A DNA stretch of 64,000 bases, from contig JAJAGP010000775.1 in the NCBI GenBank assembly GCA_025084515.1, positions 233,444 to 297,443 on the forward strand. Reading direction: 5' to 3'. A program made the translations under genes and the position numbers. Origin of the DNA: Ancistrus triradiatus. Its lineage: Eukaryota; Chordata; Actinopteri; Siluriformes; Loricariidae. The notes below the pieces were generated by a model. That model searched no databases and was not told the DNA's origin. It saw nothing but the letters and a program-made list of their open reading frames with translations. Position 1 is the stretch's first letter. Every line of letters starts with the position of its first letter. Positions 33,565-45,055 of this stretch are shown here, one piece after another.

Positions 33565-33744
33565 GCATATACCAACCAAGATGGTAAGTCATACATCACC
33601 TCTGAATGCAGTAAAAACACACTATTGCGCTAAATCCCAAGCATAAATGTTACAACTCAATTAAAAACACGCACTGTGAGATTTTATAATAAAACCATAT
33701 ACACATAAAACAGATCACAAACACAGAAGAACCCTTTAATAAAC

Positions 33745-33760
33745 AGCTAACAGCTGTCTC

Positions 33761-33817
<57 letters not shown>

Positions 33818-33850
33818 TTTTGTTTTGTTTTGTTTTGTTTTTTTGTTTTT
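33745..33850. repeat. (CT)n-(AT)n-(GTTTT)n simple repeats
   Basis: A run of CT dinucleotides, then TATATA, then GTTTT pentamers. Confidence 0.95.
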
Positions 33851-33854
33851 TTGC

Positions 33855-34028
33855 TAATATGTAATATTGGATCATGTTCTGCAATAAATAAATGACCAAG
33901 TATAATATTTTTGTCTCATTTGTTTAACTGGGTTCTCTTTATCTACTTTTAGGACTTCTGATGATGTTTTAGGTCATATTTATGCAGAAATATAGAAAAT
34001 TCTAAAACAAACTATCAAGTACCACTGT
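33855..34028 (+). mobile_element. Right end of a Tc1 element (GTGAACCC family)
   Basis: The sequence matches the right end of the 14967-16436 element (AATATTTTTGTCTCATTTG, AGGACTTCTGATGATG) and ends ACCACTG followed by TA. Confidence 0.75.
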
Positions 34029-34041
34029 ATATACACATATA

Positions 34042-35319
34042 CAGTGGTGCTCCAATATTTCATATTAGTGAGTCACAAAAGCATGTGAGCCTTTGGTATC
34101 TGGTATGACCCCCTTGTGCAGTAATAACTGCAACTAAATGTTTCCTGTAACTGTTGATCAGTCCTGCACACCAGATTGGAGGAACTTCAACTCTGGGATG
34201 TTGGTGGGTTTCCTCACATGAACTGCTCACTTCAGGTCCTTCGACAACATTTCGATTGGATTATGGTCATGACTTTGACTTCGCCTTTCTGAAACATTAA
34301 CTTTATTCTTCTTTAACTGTTCTTTGGTATAATGACTTGTGTGCTTAGGGTCTTTGTCTCCCAGATGCAGCAAAACACGCCCAAACCATGATATTACCAC
34401 CAACATGTTTCACAGATTGGATAAGGTTCTTTTGCTGGAATGCAGTATTTACCCTTCTCCACACATAACACTTTTAATCCAAAAAGTTCTATTTGGGCTC
34501 ATCTGTCCACAAAACATTCTTCCAATATATATATATATACAGGGGTTAGACAATGAAACTGAAACACCTGTCATTTTAGTGTGGGAGGTTTCATGGCTAA
34601 ATTGGACCAGTCTGGTGGCCAATCTTCATTAATTGCACATTGCACCAGTAAGAGCAGAGTGTGAAGGTTCAATTAGCAGGGTAAGAGCACAGTTTTGCTC
34701 AAAATATTGCAATGCACACAACATTATGGGACATACCAGTAGTTCGGATGGTTTTGATTGAACATGGAAGTGCAGTTTGAACATCTCCCATGGCCTGCAC
34801 AGTCCACCAGTTTTATTAGTAAATAGTTAATATTAATTGAGCCACTTTGGGGGGTGGTGTTTTGAGGAGAAGCGAGGTCAAGAAACGGTTTCCTCCACCA
34901 GCAATCCACGTAGTGACCTGGCCACTATCCTGCAAGAAGAATGGCTTAAAATCCCTCTGACCACTGTGCAGGACATGTATATGTCATTTCCAAGACGAAT
35001 TGACGCTGTATTGGCCGCAAAAGGAGGCCCTACACCAAACTAATAAATTACTGTGGTCTAAAATGACAGGTGTTTCAGTTTCATTGTCTAACACCTGTAT
35101 ATATGTTAGGTGATTTATTTATGGAGGAAAATGATCCAGTATTATATATTAATGAGTGCTAAAAGTATGTGAACCTTTAGGATTAGCAATTAATTTGAAG
35201 GTAAAATTAGAGTCAGGTGTTTTCAATCAATGATTGATGCTCAACAGGCTGGAAAAGGTTACAAAACCCTAGAAACATAGAAAATTCTAAAGGGTTCACA
35301 AACTTCCAAGCACCACTGT
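34042..35319 (-). mobile_element. Tc1 element of the GTGAACCC family, itself invaded
   Basis: The left end CAGTGGTGCT and right end AGCACCACTG are flanked by TA at 34040-34041 and 35320-35321. The left terminal repeat has lost about 150 bp internally. Decayed minus-strand transposase sequence is visible at 34100-34530 (its complement includes GTCCTTCGACAACATTTCG and TCTATTTGGGCTCATCTGTC). A different Tc1 copy inserted at 34540-35097. Confidence 0.75.
34540..35097 (+). mobile_element. Internally deleted Tc1-like element (CAGGGGTTAGACAATG ends)
   Basis: CAGGGGTTAGACAATGAAAC at left and GTTTCATTGTCTAACACCTG at right form the inverted ends, with TA at 34538-34539 and 35098-35099. Only the C-terminal transposase part remains (frame 34837-35043: SDLATILQEEWLKIPLTTV, AKGGPTPN). 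The copy is 558 bp and is the innermost layer of the nest. Confidence 0.88.
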
Positions 35320-35844
35320 ATATAATATTTATTATATTCTCTGTACTCTTGACAGTAGAGTAACCTACAAACCTACATGAAAACCTGCTTTTATCATGCA
35401 CCAGAAATACTGTGATAATATCGTGAAACCGGTAGAATCCTTAATGAATCCATGATACATATTTTTGGTCATTAAAGCCTAGTACTAATAATTTATTATA
35501 TGCTATATACATTTTAAAAGACCTTAATGTATTCTACAAGTATTATACATTTCCATACAGGGACATGCAGACAATTTCAACTAATATTTTACCTTAAAAT
35601 GCTTTATGAAATATAATACTATTGTGTTGTTATTGTTTACAACAGTATACAATACAATACAATACTATTGTACTATATTGTTACTTAAATCAGATCATAC
35701 ATATAATTTTAACTCCCCTTTATGGATTTACTCCATAAAACTAATATGTTGTGATGTTGGATCTTATGAGAGATTACAAGAATCTTGACTTTTGTTTAAT
35801 GATTTTTATTTTTTTAATGAATGCTTCAATATTTGATCTTATAG

Positions 35845-36283
35845 AGTTGAACAAGGAGTAGATACTGATGATATGGAAGGGGAGCTGATGACTGACTGCA
35901 GAAAATACTTTCCTGGATACAGGTATTTGATTATGTACCATGGTACTACAATGGAAAATGCTCTGAAGATCCAACGTGGAGGATTCATACGCTCTGCTGA
36001 TGGCATGCTTGGGTGTGGGGTTTATGTAAGCCGGGACTTTCGTAAAGCTGCTCGGTATCCAATAAATGCCACTTCATGGAAAGCAGTCCTTAAGTTAAAG
36101 GTATGTTTGGGTAAAGTGAAGAGAATTGATTATCAGGGCCATCCCTTGCAGAAGACATGGCATAATTATGGATATGACACGGCTTGGGTACCTCCTAACT
36201 GTGGAATGGTGGCCAGTGGTTTAGAGGAGGACTGTGTGTATGATCCATTGCGAATCAAAGTCCTGGAAATTATAAGAAATTAG
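35845..36283 (+). CDS. GIG2-like protein, C-terminal exon (fish interferon-induced, PARP-like fold)
   Basis: The exon follows a TTGATCTTATAG acceptor and encodes 145 residues to a TAG at 36281-36283. Family landmarks are LIMYHGTTMENALKIQRGGF, DGMLGCGVYVSRDFRKAARY, KTWHNYGYDTAWVPPNCGM and SGLEEDCVYDP. These match the GIG2 family of fish, first known as virus- and interferon-induced genes, whose fold is related to PARP catalytic domains (the HGT box corresponds to the NAD-site His). If translation starts at the Met encoded at 35873 the protein is 136 residues, normal for the family. The frame has no defects, unlike everything around it, so it is probably a live gene. Enzymatic activity of GIG2 proteins is not established as far as I know. 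Confidence 0.85.
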
Positions 36284-36393
36284 CATCCAGAAGGATAAAC
36301 ATAGGATGCTTACATTGGATGTTCAGTGGGTGGATAGGTGTACGTGTAATGACGACGATACATTAAAATTTGTATATGTTTGCGAAACATGAC

Positions 36394-36399
36394 AATAAA
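36394..36399 (+). promoter_or_regulatory. Poly(A) signal of the GIG2-like gene
   Basis: AATAAA about 110 bp after the stop codon, at a usual distance for a short 3' UTR. Confidence 0.6.
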
Positions 36400-36478
36400 A
36401 TAATTAAAATGTATTCTTTCTCACAATATCCTTATTGTCATCACTTATTTATACAAGTTACATTATTTACACTTATAA

Positions 36479-36480
<2 letters not shown>

Positions 36481-36529
<49 letters not shown>
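36481..36529. repeat. (GT)n microsatellite
   Basis: About 48 bp of pure GT. Confidence 0.98.
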
Positions 36530-36530
<1 letters not shown>

Positions 36531-36860
36531 TAGTGTTAGGCATTTTGTGAAGGTGTGACTGTGGTTTAGACTTGGGGCTCCATGTCCATGTAAAGGCCCG
36601 GGCCATTTCATTTTGCCTGGCTACCCTCCTTTCCTAACATGCATTTCTATGTTGCTAAAATTCATATAGTTGTTTCTAATGTGTTACTGTGTCAAGATAC
36701 CTTACTCTTTGTGTACATGACTTCTGCCACATATAAGTTTTAGAACAGATCACTTTGCTGATGGTACCAACCACATCTTTGTTTTACATTTGACTTTTAG
36801 AACGGACTGTTACATTTACATTTTACATTTACCTCATTTAATGACCTATCTACAACACTT

Positions 36861-36862
<2 letters not shown>

Positions 36863-36918
<56 letters not shown>
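36863..36918. repeat. (CA)n microsatellite
   Basis: About 56 bp of CA, inverted relative to the GT run at 36481. Confidence 0.98.
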
Positions 36919-36919
<1 letters not shown>

Positions 36920-36921
<2 letters not shown>

Positions 36922-37796
36922 GTTTGTCTCACTGTATAAACATTTTCTGCTCATCTGTAATAAATTGGAGGATCCTGAATCCTCCTCTGTGAACCTGAGA
37001 GCTCACTCCTCACGTCTTAGGCTCGATCCAGCTAGAAGGCAATTATGAACCTAACAATTAAAATACATACAGTAACATGAAGAGACCAAGGAGCTATCAA
37101 ACAAGTCCTGGACAAAATTACAGAAATGAATCAGAGTGTACTTATAAATGTACTTATAAATGGATATCTAGGGGTGAAACTAGGCCAGAACGGACCGGTA
37201 CTCTGTACCGCCAAAAAATTCAGTGCCAGTACGCAGTACCGGAAAGACGGGAGAGTAGCTGCCACATTCAAACTAAGTCACGATCGGAAAAAAGTGTAAA
37301 GGCACGCCGTAATGAAAGAAGGTACTTCAGCAAGATGCAGAGAAATTTATGAAACTGCACAACTTGTTTGGCTGTCGGAGTAAGGAGGAGAATGGCCAAA
37401 GTACAGAAAAGGTATGTTCCAAGATCAGAGCCTGTTTGTCCAGTTCAATCATCCTGCACTGTGTCAAATTATATCTATTCCCTACTTAAGAGTGCTATTT
37501 AGGAAATAAAAAACACTTCAATATACAGCCCTTGAGTGTTAAATACAGAGTTAAACTATTTCTGAATATAAATGAATAATTAGATGGAGGTTTTGCCATT
37601 TCATATCCATCATATTGCACTACATAAGTTGGAGGAAGTCATTTTGAGACAGTGCCATTAGTCACTGCTCCTCAGAAATAGTCAACTCCATCTTGGCAAC
37701 CATGGTGAAGTTAGTTTTATTTTCGATATTCATTTTTCGGCTCTAATAACTTTTGAACAGATTATGGTAGCCAATAAACATACAATATAATCATAC
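36920..37796. other. No gene recognised
   Basis: The 91-codon frame 37077-37352 has no recognisable domain. GGACCGGTACTCTGTACCG and CAGTACGCAGTACCGG near 37193-37245 resemble terminal parts of a DNA transposon. Confidence 0.35.
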
Positions 37797-40757
37797 TTTA
37801 GATCTAATATTAACATTTGGTATCAATATAGATAACCTTGATGTTTTCCCGCAAAGTGATTCGATTTCAGATCACTATCTTTTAGTATTTGAGCTATCTC
37901 TAATAAATAAAATCCTTCTGCCTCGTTATCACACCAAGCGCACTATCAACATCTGCTACTCCAGCTGCGTTATTAAAAAACCTACCAGACTTAACATTTA
38001 AATACCCTACGGAGATCAACCAATCTTGAGGTGTGTAAATGACCAATTAGAATGTGTGCTTTGCTCAACCCTGGACACGACTGCCCCTGCTAGGGTCAAA
38101 ACGTATTAGGGAAAAAAGGCTTAGCACCATGGTATAATGAACCACACCCGTACCTTAAAAGCAAAGAAACACGGCATTTTAGAGCGCAGTGGAGACATAG
38201 TAAATTGGAGGTGTTTAAGATTGCTTGGAGGGACAGCATGGGCAGAGTATAAGCATGGCCCCTCACTAAAGCTAAAGCTGCATACCTTCTCTTCAATCAT
38301 AGAGAAAAATAAGAATAATCCAAGATTTCTCTTTAATACAGTCTCCCAAATTAACAAAAAAAACCCACAGAAAGTGACTCTCCCATTCTGTGTAATTTTT
38401 AACAGTAGTGATTTCATGACTTTCTTTTTAATGATAAGATAGAAAAAACCTTAGGCATAAAAAACTCAATATGCTCATCTCGCATCACCCAAACTGTTCA
38501 GCAACCTCTTCCAGATGCAGCACTAGTGAAGACATCTGTTCAATTAGCCGTAAATCAAAATTAGAATTCTTTTACCCCAATTACTAATACTGAACTATCA
38601 CTGATCAGCTCGTCTAAGTCATCAACATGTTTGTGTTAGATCCAATTCCCTACATGTCTACTCAAACAAGTATTACCTAGTGTTATAGAGCCAGTGTTAG
38701 TAATTTTTAAATTCATCCCTTACCATAGGTTATGGTGCCAAATCCTTTAAGTCTGCCGTTTCAAACACTGATTAAAAAAGCCAATCTTGACCCTTGTGTG
38801 ATATCTAATTATAGACCCAATTTTCAAATCTACCGTTTTCTGTCCAAAATCTTAGAAAAAAGCCGTCTATCAGCAGCTCTGTAAGTTTTACCTCCCAAAA
38901 ATGAATGAATAGAAATTTATGAAACATTTCAGTCTGGCTTCAGGGCCCATCATAGTACTGAAACAGCATTACTTAGGGTACTTAATGACTTTGACTGTTA
39001 ATGTCCTCAGATAAGGGATGTGTTTCTTTTCTTGTTCTGTTAGATTTAAGTGGCAGCATTTGACACTATAGATCATGATGTTTTACTAAACAGACTAGGA
39101 AAAATACTGTAGTATTAAGGGATCAGCACTTTTCTGGTTTAAATCCCTACTTTAACTGACCGTAACCAGTTTGTTCATATAAATAATCTAAGATCTAAGC
39201 TCTCAAAAGTGAAGTATGGCGTGCCCTCAGGGGTCAGTGCTTTGGGCCCACTTTATTCTCTCTGTACATGCTGCCACTAGGCTCAGTTATTCGTAAACAT
39301 GGCATTAATTTCCACTGCTATGCCAAGATGATACACCTAGCTGTACATATCAGCCAAAACTAATGACAGCCTTACAATCAACAAAATCGAGGACTGTGTA
39401 AAGGAAATAAAAGATTGGATGTTATTTAATTTTCTCTTACTTAACTCAGATAAAACTGAGGTGCTATTAGTGGGACCCAAGGCTGTGAGAGACAGGTTAG
39501 CTACATCTATCCTAAATCTAGATGGCTGTCCAGTATTGCCCAGTCTGTCTGTAAAAAACTTAGGTGTCACATTTGATTCAGATCTCTCCTTTGATGCGCA
39601 CATTAGCAGCATCACTCGAATTACTTTCTTTCAATTACGTAATATCGCTAAACTTAGAAATATCCTCTCTTTTAATGATGCATAATGATGGCCCCACATT
39701 ATCTGAATGAACTCTTAGAGTCTTACAATCCAACTCGTCTACTTCGTTCGCAGGGTGCAGGACTTCTTTTAGTTCCAAGAATTAAAAAAGTCACAGCCGT
39801 GGGAAAGGCTTTCTCATACATGGCCCCCCAACTATGGAATAAACTTCCCACTTTCGTTCGAGATTCAGACACTCTCCAAAGTTTTAAGTCTAGGCTAAAG
39901 ACATACCTATTTACACAGGCTTTTGACTAGATTTAGACCAGGATGCATGGCTTGGGTCACTGGGGCTTGAGTCTGGAGTCATGTCTGGCCTGCCTGTCTT
40001 GTCCGCTAGCCGGGAGTGTTGAGTGGGCGGTCTGGCTGAACTGGGCTTCGATCCCCGTGATCTTGACTTGTGCATCCTTTGTCTTAGAATAAGGGCAGAG
40101 CTGGGGGTTTATAGTCAAAGAGTCTTATGGTGATCAGAGACGTTGGGTTGCTGTCTTCTGCCTCCCATGGGGTTGCCAATGTCTCATGTGATCCCTCTTG
40201 GCTGTGTTTCCTACCAGTTCTCCTCTTTCTAGCTATGCTGCTATAGCTAATGCTGCCGGGGTCTCATGCTACACTTGGCATCAGTGATGAAAATGGCATC
40301 AGTGATTGTTAATAGACACTGTGCTCTTAATCAATAACTAATTACATTTTCTGTTTTCTCTCCGAGCTGTGTTCCGGCAGTTCCAGCCCCACACATGATG
40401 TTCATCTGCTGGAGCTCCACTCAAGCTGCTTCCGTCATCAGTTCCAGCCCCATGATACCCGGGCCACTTAATGTTGATGTGCATACTTCACATTTTATTC
40501 GAACTTTGACTCCATGACTTTATTTTCGCTCTTAAATTTATCATCTACGCCGCCCAAGGAGGTTGAGTCCCTTTTTGAGTCTTGGTCCTCCCAAGGTTTC
40601 TTCCTAGAACTAGGGAGTTTTTCCTTGCCACTGTTGCCCTAGGCTTGCTCAATTTGGGATTGGACGTAGTTATTAGGAGATAATCTAAACTTGTAAAGTT
40701 GCTTTGAGACAATGCTCCATTGTAAAAAGCGCTATATAAATAAATCTGACTTGACTT
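37797..40757 (+). mobile_element. 5'-truncated L2/CR1-group LINE, indel-rich copy
   Basis: The copy begins inside the endonuclease (TTAGATCTAATATTAACATT) and runs through RT, C-terminus and 3' UTR to CTGACTTGACTT. Frames 39419-39685 and 39685-39930 cover the end of RT and the C-terminus (FSYMAPQLWNKLPTF). Compared with the copy at 42005 it has many extra single bases, for example at the PQGS and YADD boxes near 39230 and 39325. It inserted into the gag/repeat retroelement. Confidence 0.88.
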
Positions 40758-42004
40758 CGACGTTGAGAGCGTCACTTCGCTCGCCGAGGATGACGACAGT
40801 GGCACCTTGCCTGCTAAGGACATAACAAGCTCCCTGTTCGCCAGGGCCCCGAAGACTAGCTCCGTAAATGAGCCGTTAGCGTCCCATAGTTCTGTACCCG
40901 AGCACGCTAGCCCCGTTTCTGAATTTGCCACATCGTTCAGCTTTGTAAATGAGCTGCTAGTGCCATGTAACTCTGTATCTGAGCACGCTAGCCCCGTTTC
41001 TGAGCTTGCCGTGCCATTTAGTTCTGTAGATGAGCAGCTAGCACCTGGTAACCCTGTACTTGAGCATGTTAGCTCTGTTTTTTGGGCATGCTAGCCCCAT
41101 ACCTGTGCTTGCCATGCCTGGTAGTTCCGGATTTGAGCTATTAGTGCTACCTAGCTCCATTTCCAAGCACGCCCATCCATTAGCCCTGTCTCCAAGCTAT
41201 TAGCCTTGCTTAGCTCTGCTCCTGAGCCTGTTGGCCCTGTTTCTGAACTGTTAGCTACACTTACTTCTGCACCAGAGCACGTTGGTTCCATTTTTGGGCC
41301 GTCAGCACCACCTAGCTCCATTTACGAGCACGTCTTGCCCATTAGCCCTATTTACGAGCCATTAGCCTTGCTTAGCTCTGCTCCTGAGCCCGTTGGTTTC
41401 ATTTCCGAGCCATCAGCGCCGCTTGGCTCTGTATCTGATGTTGTTGGTTCCATGTTTGAGGCATTAATGCCACTGCCTCAGTCTCCGAGCACATCGCGTC
41501 CATTAGCTCTATTTCCAAGCCGTTAGCCCCGCTAAGCTCTGTACCTAACCAAGTTTGTTCCATTTCTAAGCTGCCAATGCAGCTTAGCTCTTAATCTGAT
41601 CAAGTTCGTTCCATTTCCGAGCTGTTGGTGACACATAGTTTCATACCTGAGTCTGATGCGCTACTTGGTCTCGTATCTGGGCTTGTCACGTCCATTGGCT
41701 TTATAACTGAGCAGTTGGCACTGCAGAGTTTCGTACCTGAGCACGTTAGCTCCGTATCTGAGTACACTGCGTCCTTTAGTTTAGAAGCCGAGCAGGTTAG
41801 CTCAGTATCCCAATTTGTTGGTTCTATATTTGGACCGTTAATGCCGCCTGGTTCCGTGTCCGAGCATGCCGGACCCCTTGGTGTCTTATCTGCACATGTT
41901 GGCTCCGTGTCCATACTCGTCAACTCTGTTTTTGCGTGCTTCCTAGCTTCATAGATGCGCTGTTAATGTCGTACAGTTTCGTCTCTGAGCACAACTCAGA
42001 GACG

Positions 42005-43822
42005 CTTTTATTCTCTCTGTACATGCTGCCACTAGGCTCAGTTAATCGTAAACATGGCATTAATTTCCACTGCTATGCAGATGATACACAGCTGTACATA
42101 TCAGCCAAAACTAATGACAGCCTTACAATCAACAAAATCGAGGACTGTGAAAGGAAATAAAAGATTGGATGTTATTTAATTTTCTCTTACTTAACTCAGA
42201 TAAAACTGAGGTGCTATTAGTGGGACCCAAGGCTAGTGAGAGACAGGTTAGCTACATATATCCTAAATCTAGATGGCTGTTCAGTATTGCTCAGTCTGTC
42301 TGTAAAAAACTTAGGGGTCACATTTGATTCAGATCTCTCCTTTGATGCGCACATTAGCAGCATCACTCGAATTGCTTTCTTTCAATTACGTAATATCGCT
42401 AAACTTAGAAATATCCTCTCTTTTAATGATGCAGAAAAACTTGTTCATGCGTTTATAACCTCAAGGTTGGATTACTGTAATGTAATGTTACTTACTGGAT
42501 GCTCTAGTAAATCTATAAATAAACTTCAGTTAGTTCAAAACGCAGCTGCCCGAGTGCTAACTCGAACTAGAAAATTTGATCATATCACTCCTGTTCTATC
42601 ATCACTGCACTGGTTACCAGTCAAATTCCGCATTGATTACAAAATACTTCTTATAACTTATAAAGCTCTACATGGCCTGGCCCCACATTATCTGAGTGAA
42701 CTCTTAGAGTTTTACAATCCAACTCGTCTACTTCGTTCGTTCGCAGGGTGCAGGACTTCTTTTAGTTCCTAGAAATTAAAAAAGTCACAGCAGGGGGAAA
42801 GGCTTTCTCATACATGGCCCCCCAACTATGGAATAAAACTTCCCACTTTCGTTCGAGATACAGACACCCTCCAAAGTTTTAAGTCTAGGCTAAAAGAACT
42901 ACTTATTTACGCAGGCTTTTGACTAGATTTAGACCAGGTTGCATGGTTTGGGTTGCTGGGGCCGGAGTCTGGAGTCATGTCTGGCCTGCCTGCCTTGTCC
43001 GCTAGCCGGGAGTGTCTAGATTGGGCGGTCTGGCTGAACTAGGCTTCGGTCCTCGTGATCTTGACTAATGCATCCTTGCCTTAGAATAAGGGCAGAGCTG
43101 GGGGTTCATAGTAGTCAAAGAGTCTTATGGTGATCAGAGACGTTGGGTTGCTGTCCTTCTGCCGCTCGTGGGGTTGCCAATGTCTCTCATGTGATCCCTC
43201 TTGGCTGTGTTTCCTACCAGTTTCTCCTCTTTCTAGCTTTCTTCTAGCTATGCTGCTATAGCTAATGCTGCCGGGGTCTCATGCTACACTTTGGCATCAG
43301 TGATTGACATGGCATCAGTGATTGTTAATAAACACTGTGCTCTTAATCAATAACTAATTACATTTTTCTGTTTTCTCTCCGAGCTGTGTTCCGGCAAGTT
43401 CCGGCCCCCACACATGACGTACATCTGATGGAGCTCCACTGTGCATAATTCACATTTTATTCGACCATGACTCCATGACTTTAGTTTCGCTCTTCGATTT
43501 ATCATCATACCCGGGCCCACTTAATGTCGATGTGCATACTTCACATTCTTTTCAAACTTTGACTCCATGACTTTAGTTCGCTCTTAGATTTATCATCTAC
43601 GCCGCCCAAGGAGGTTGGGGTGGGTCCCTTTTTGAGTCTTGGTCCTCCCAAGGTTTCTTCTTAGAACTAGGGAGTTTTTCCTTGCCACTGTCGCCCTAGG
43701 CTTGCTCAATTTGAGATTGGACGTAGTTATTAGGAGATAATCTAAACTTGTAAAGTTGCTTTGAGACAATGCTCCATTGTAAAAAGCGCTATATAAATAA
43801 ATCTGACTTGACTTGACTTGAC
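42005..43822 (+). mobile_element. LINE 3' half inside the repeat ORF
   Basis: The copy starts in RT (TTTTATTCTCTCTGTACATG), keeps YADD (42074-42085) and a long open piece at 42236-42772 (DAEKLVHAFITSRLDYCNVM, VQNAAARVLTRTRKFDHI), and ends in TTGACTTGACTTGAC. This is the best-preserved LINE C-terminal region in the window. A perfect 9-bp inverted repeat (GTCTCTGAG / CTCAGAGAC, 41981-42003) sits exactly at its 5' junction. Confidence 0.88.
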
Positions 43823-44039
43823 AACACCCAGCTCCGTGTCGGTGCACGCTGCTACGCTTAACTACTCATCTATGCCATTACCGTCGCCCCCATAGCTCCG
43901 TACCAGAGCTGTTAGTGTTGTTTAGTTCAGTATCTGTGCACAATGTGCCATCTAGTTTCGTACCTGAACATGACTTGACTCTCCGCTGCTTAACGGAACC
44001 AGTTGCGCCAACCCCTGCACCACGGACATAGTTTTGAGA

Positions 44040-44264
44040 AGTTCCAATGAGACCTTGCCAGAGACCATCTGCTCAAGTGAGGCCTTGCCAGAGCCTGTCT
44101 GCTCAAGTGAGGCCTTGCCAGAGGCCTCCTGCTCCCGAGAGGCCTTGCCAGAGGCCATCTGCTCCCAAGAGGCCTTGCCAAAGGCCGCATGCTCCCGAGA
44201 GGCCTTGCCAGAGACCGCCTGCTCCTGAGAGGCCTTGCTAGAGGTCGCCTGCTCCCGTGTGACC
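44040..44264 (+). repeat. 30-bp tandem repeat coding 10-residue units
   Basis: About seven copies of GAGGCCTTGCCAGAG followed by a variable 15 bp. The unit is a multiple of three, so the frame EALPEAxCSx is kept. It corresponds to the 27-bp repeat at about 55-120 on the minus strand of the other copy (RACTEGVCS). Confidence 0.9.
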
Positions 44265-44486
44265 CATTCGGTGAACACCCAGAGCACACCGCCACGCCTT
44301 GTTTTCAAGCTGGTCCCTTGCCCTCCTTCCGGCCTCCCGCCACTCACCCGTGTCAGGTGCAGCTGCCCTGATGGTCAAGTACTTGGTGGCGACCATGATT
44401 CTCCCGGGGGTTGCCCCGAGAGGAAGCCCCCAGACATTGCCAAGTGCCCTTAGGGGAGTAGTCTGTGGACTCCTTAAGGGGGATAC

Positions 44487-45055
44487 TGTTAGGATTCGTG
44501 CCCCGCCCCCGGTTTTTGTTTTGTGTTTGCAGTTGTGGACTACGTTGCCCACAACCCCTTGTGGGACTAAGAAGGCCGCGGATCCTAACTTGCGGCTGAT
44601 CTTTGTTTTGTTTTTTGCACCTTATTGGCTATGGACACAGCTGGGATTCTGCCTTTATATGCTTCATGTTTTCCCAGTTGCATCGCGGTACCGGTACGCG
44701 GTATTATGTCGGCCACGGTTGAGCGTTCATGTGCACGTCACGTCATGCTATGCTATCCTGTGCTGAGCCTCGCCGCCTCTCGCCACACCAAGCCTCGAAC
44801 ATCCCACGCCACGGCAAGCCATGTCAAGCCATGTCAAATCCATGCAAAGTTAAGTTACGTCCCGCTGAGTTTAGTTAAATCTGCATATCTGTTTATCATG
44901 CCAGGTTTTATTTTTTGTTTACTGTGTTAGCCTAGCTCGCGCTCTCTTGTTTTCGGTTACCACGAATTTCTTTTGTTGTCAATATCAGTTTTTAACTTCT
45001 TTTGAAAATAGATTTTGTAAACTTCAAATAAACTTTATGTACAAATTGATATACT
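44487..45055 (+). mobile_element. LTR of the gag/repeat retroelement
   Basis: The LTR starts TGTTAGGATTCGTGCCCCGC right after the polypurine tract. It has TATATGCTTC near 44658 and AATAAACTTTATG at about 45028, suiting promoter and poly(A) functions. A related sequence (TGTTAAGATCCATGCCCTGC) occurs at about 60919. The right boundary is a guess. Confidence 0.55.

Larger units (their letters stand above)
31807..35487. mobile_element. hAT-type transposon with nested insertions
   Basis: The left end TAGTGCTGGGCAGTATACCG and the right end ...GCCTAGTACTA are related as imperfect inverted repeats. They are flanked by 8-bp near-identical duplications, ACAATTTA (31799-31806) and ATAATTTA (35488-35495). 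An 8-bp duplication is the hAT signature. Between the ends lie an (AT)n run, a hAT MITE (33217-33564), a CT run and three Tc1-derived blocks. No transposase frame is recognisable, so it was probably non-autonomous or is badly decayed. It lies in the putative intron of the GIG2-like gene. Confidence 0.65.
40758..44484 (+). pseudogene. Repeat-protein ORF of the gag/repeat retroelement, copy 2 (broken)
   Basis: Plus-strand frames at 40758-41094, 41206-41526, 41625-41954 and, after a LINE insertion (42005-43822), 43823-44453 encode the Ser/Val/Glu/Pro repeat type seen on the minus strand at 1-860. In 40860-41070 the unit is about 27 residues (N-E-x-L-x-x-x-S-S-V-x-E-H-A-S-P-V-S-E...). Near the end it changes to 10-residue units (44040-44264). 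The ORF runs to a TAG at about 44451, and a polypurine tract (TTAAGGGGGA, 44475-44484) and LTR follow directly. No protease, RT, RNase H or integrase lies between. The 5' Gag part is missing here, replaced upstream by the LINE at 37797-40757. Confidence 0.6.

Noticed and set aside
44040..44264. CRISPR-like regular 30-bp repeats
   Set aside because: Repeats are adjacent without unique spacers, code in frame, and lie in eukaryotic retroelement DNA.
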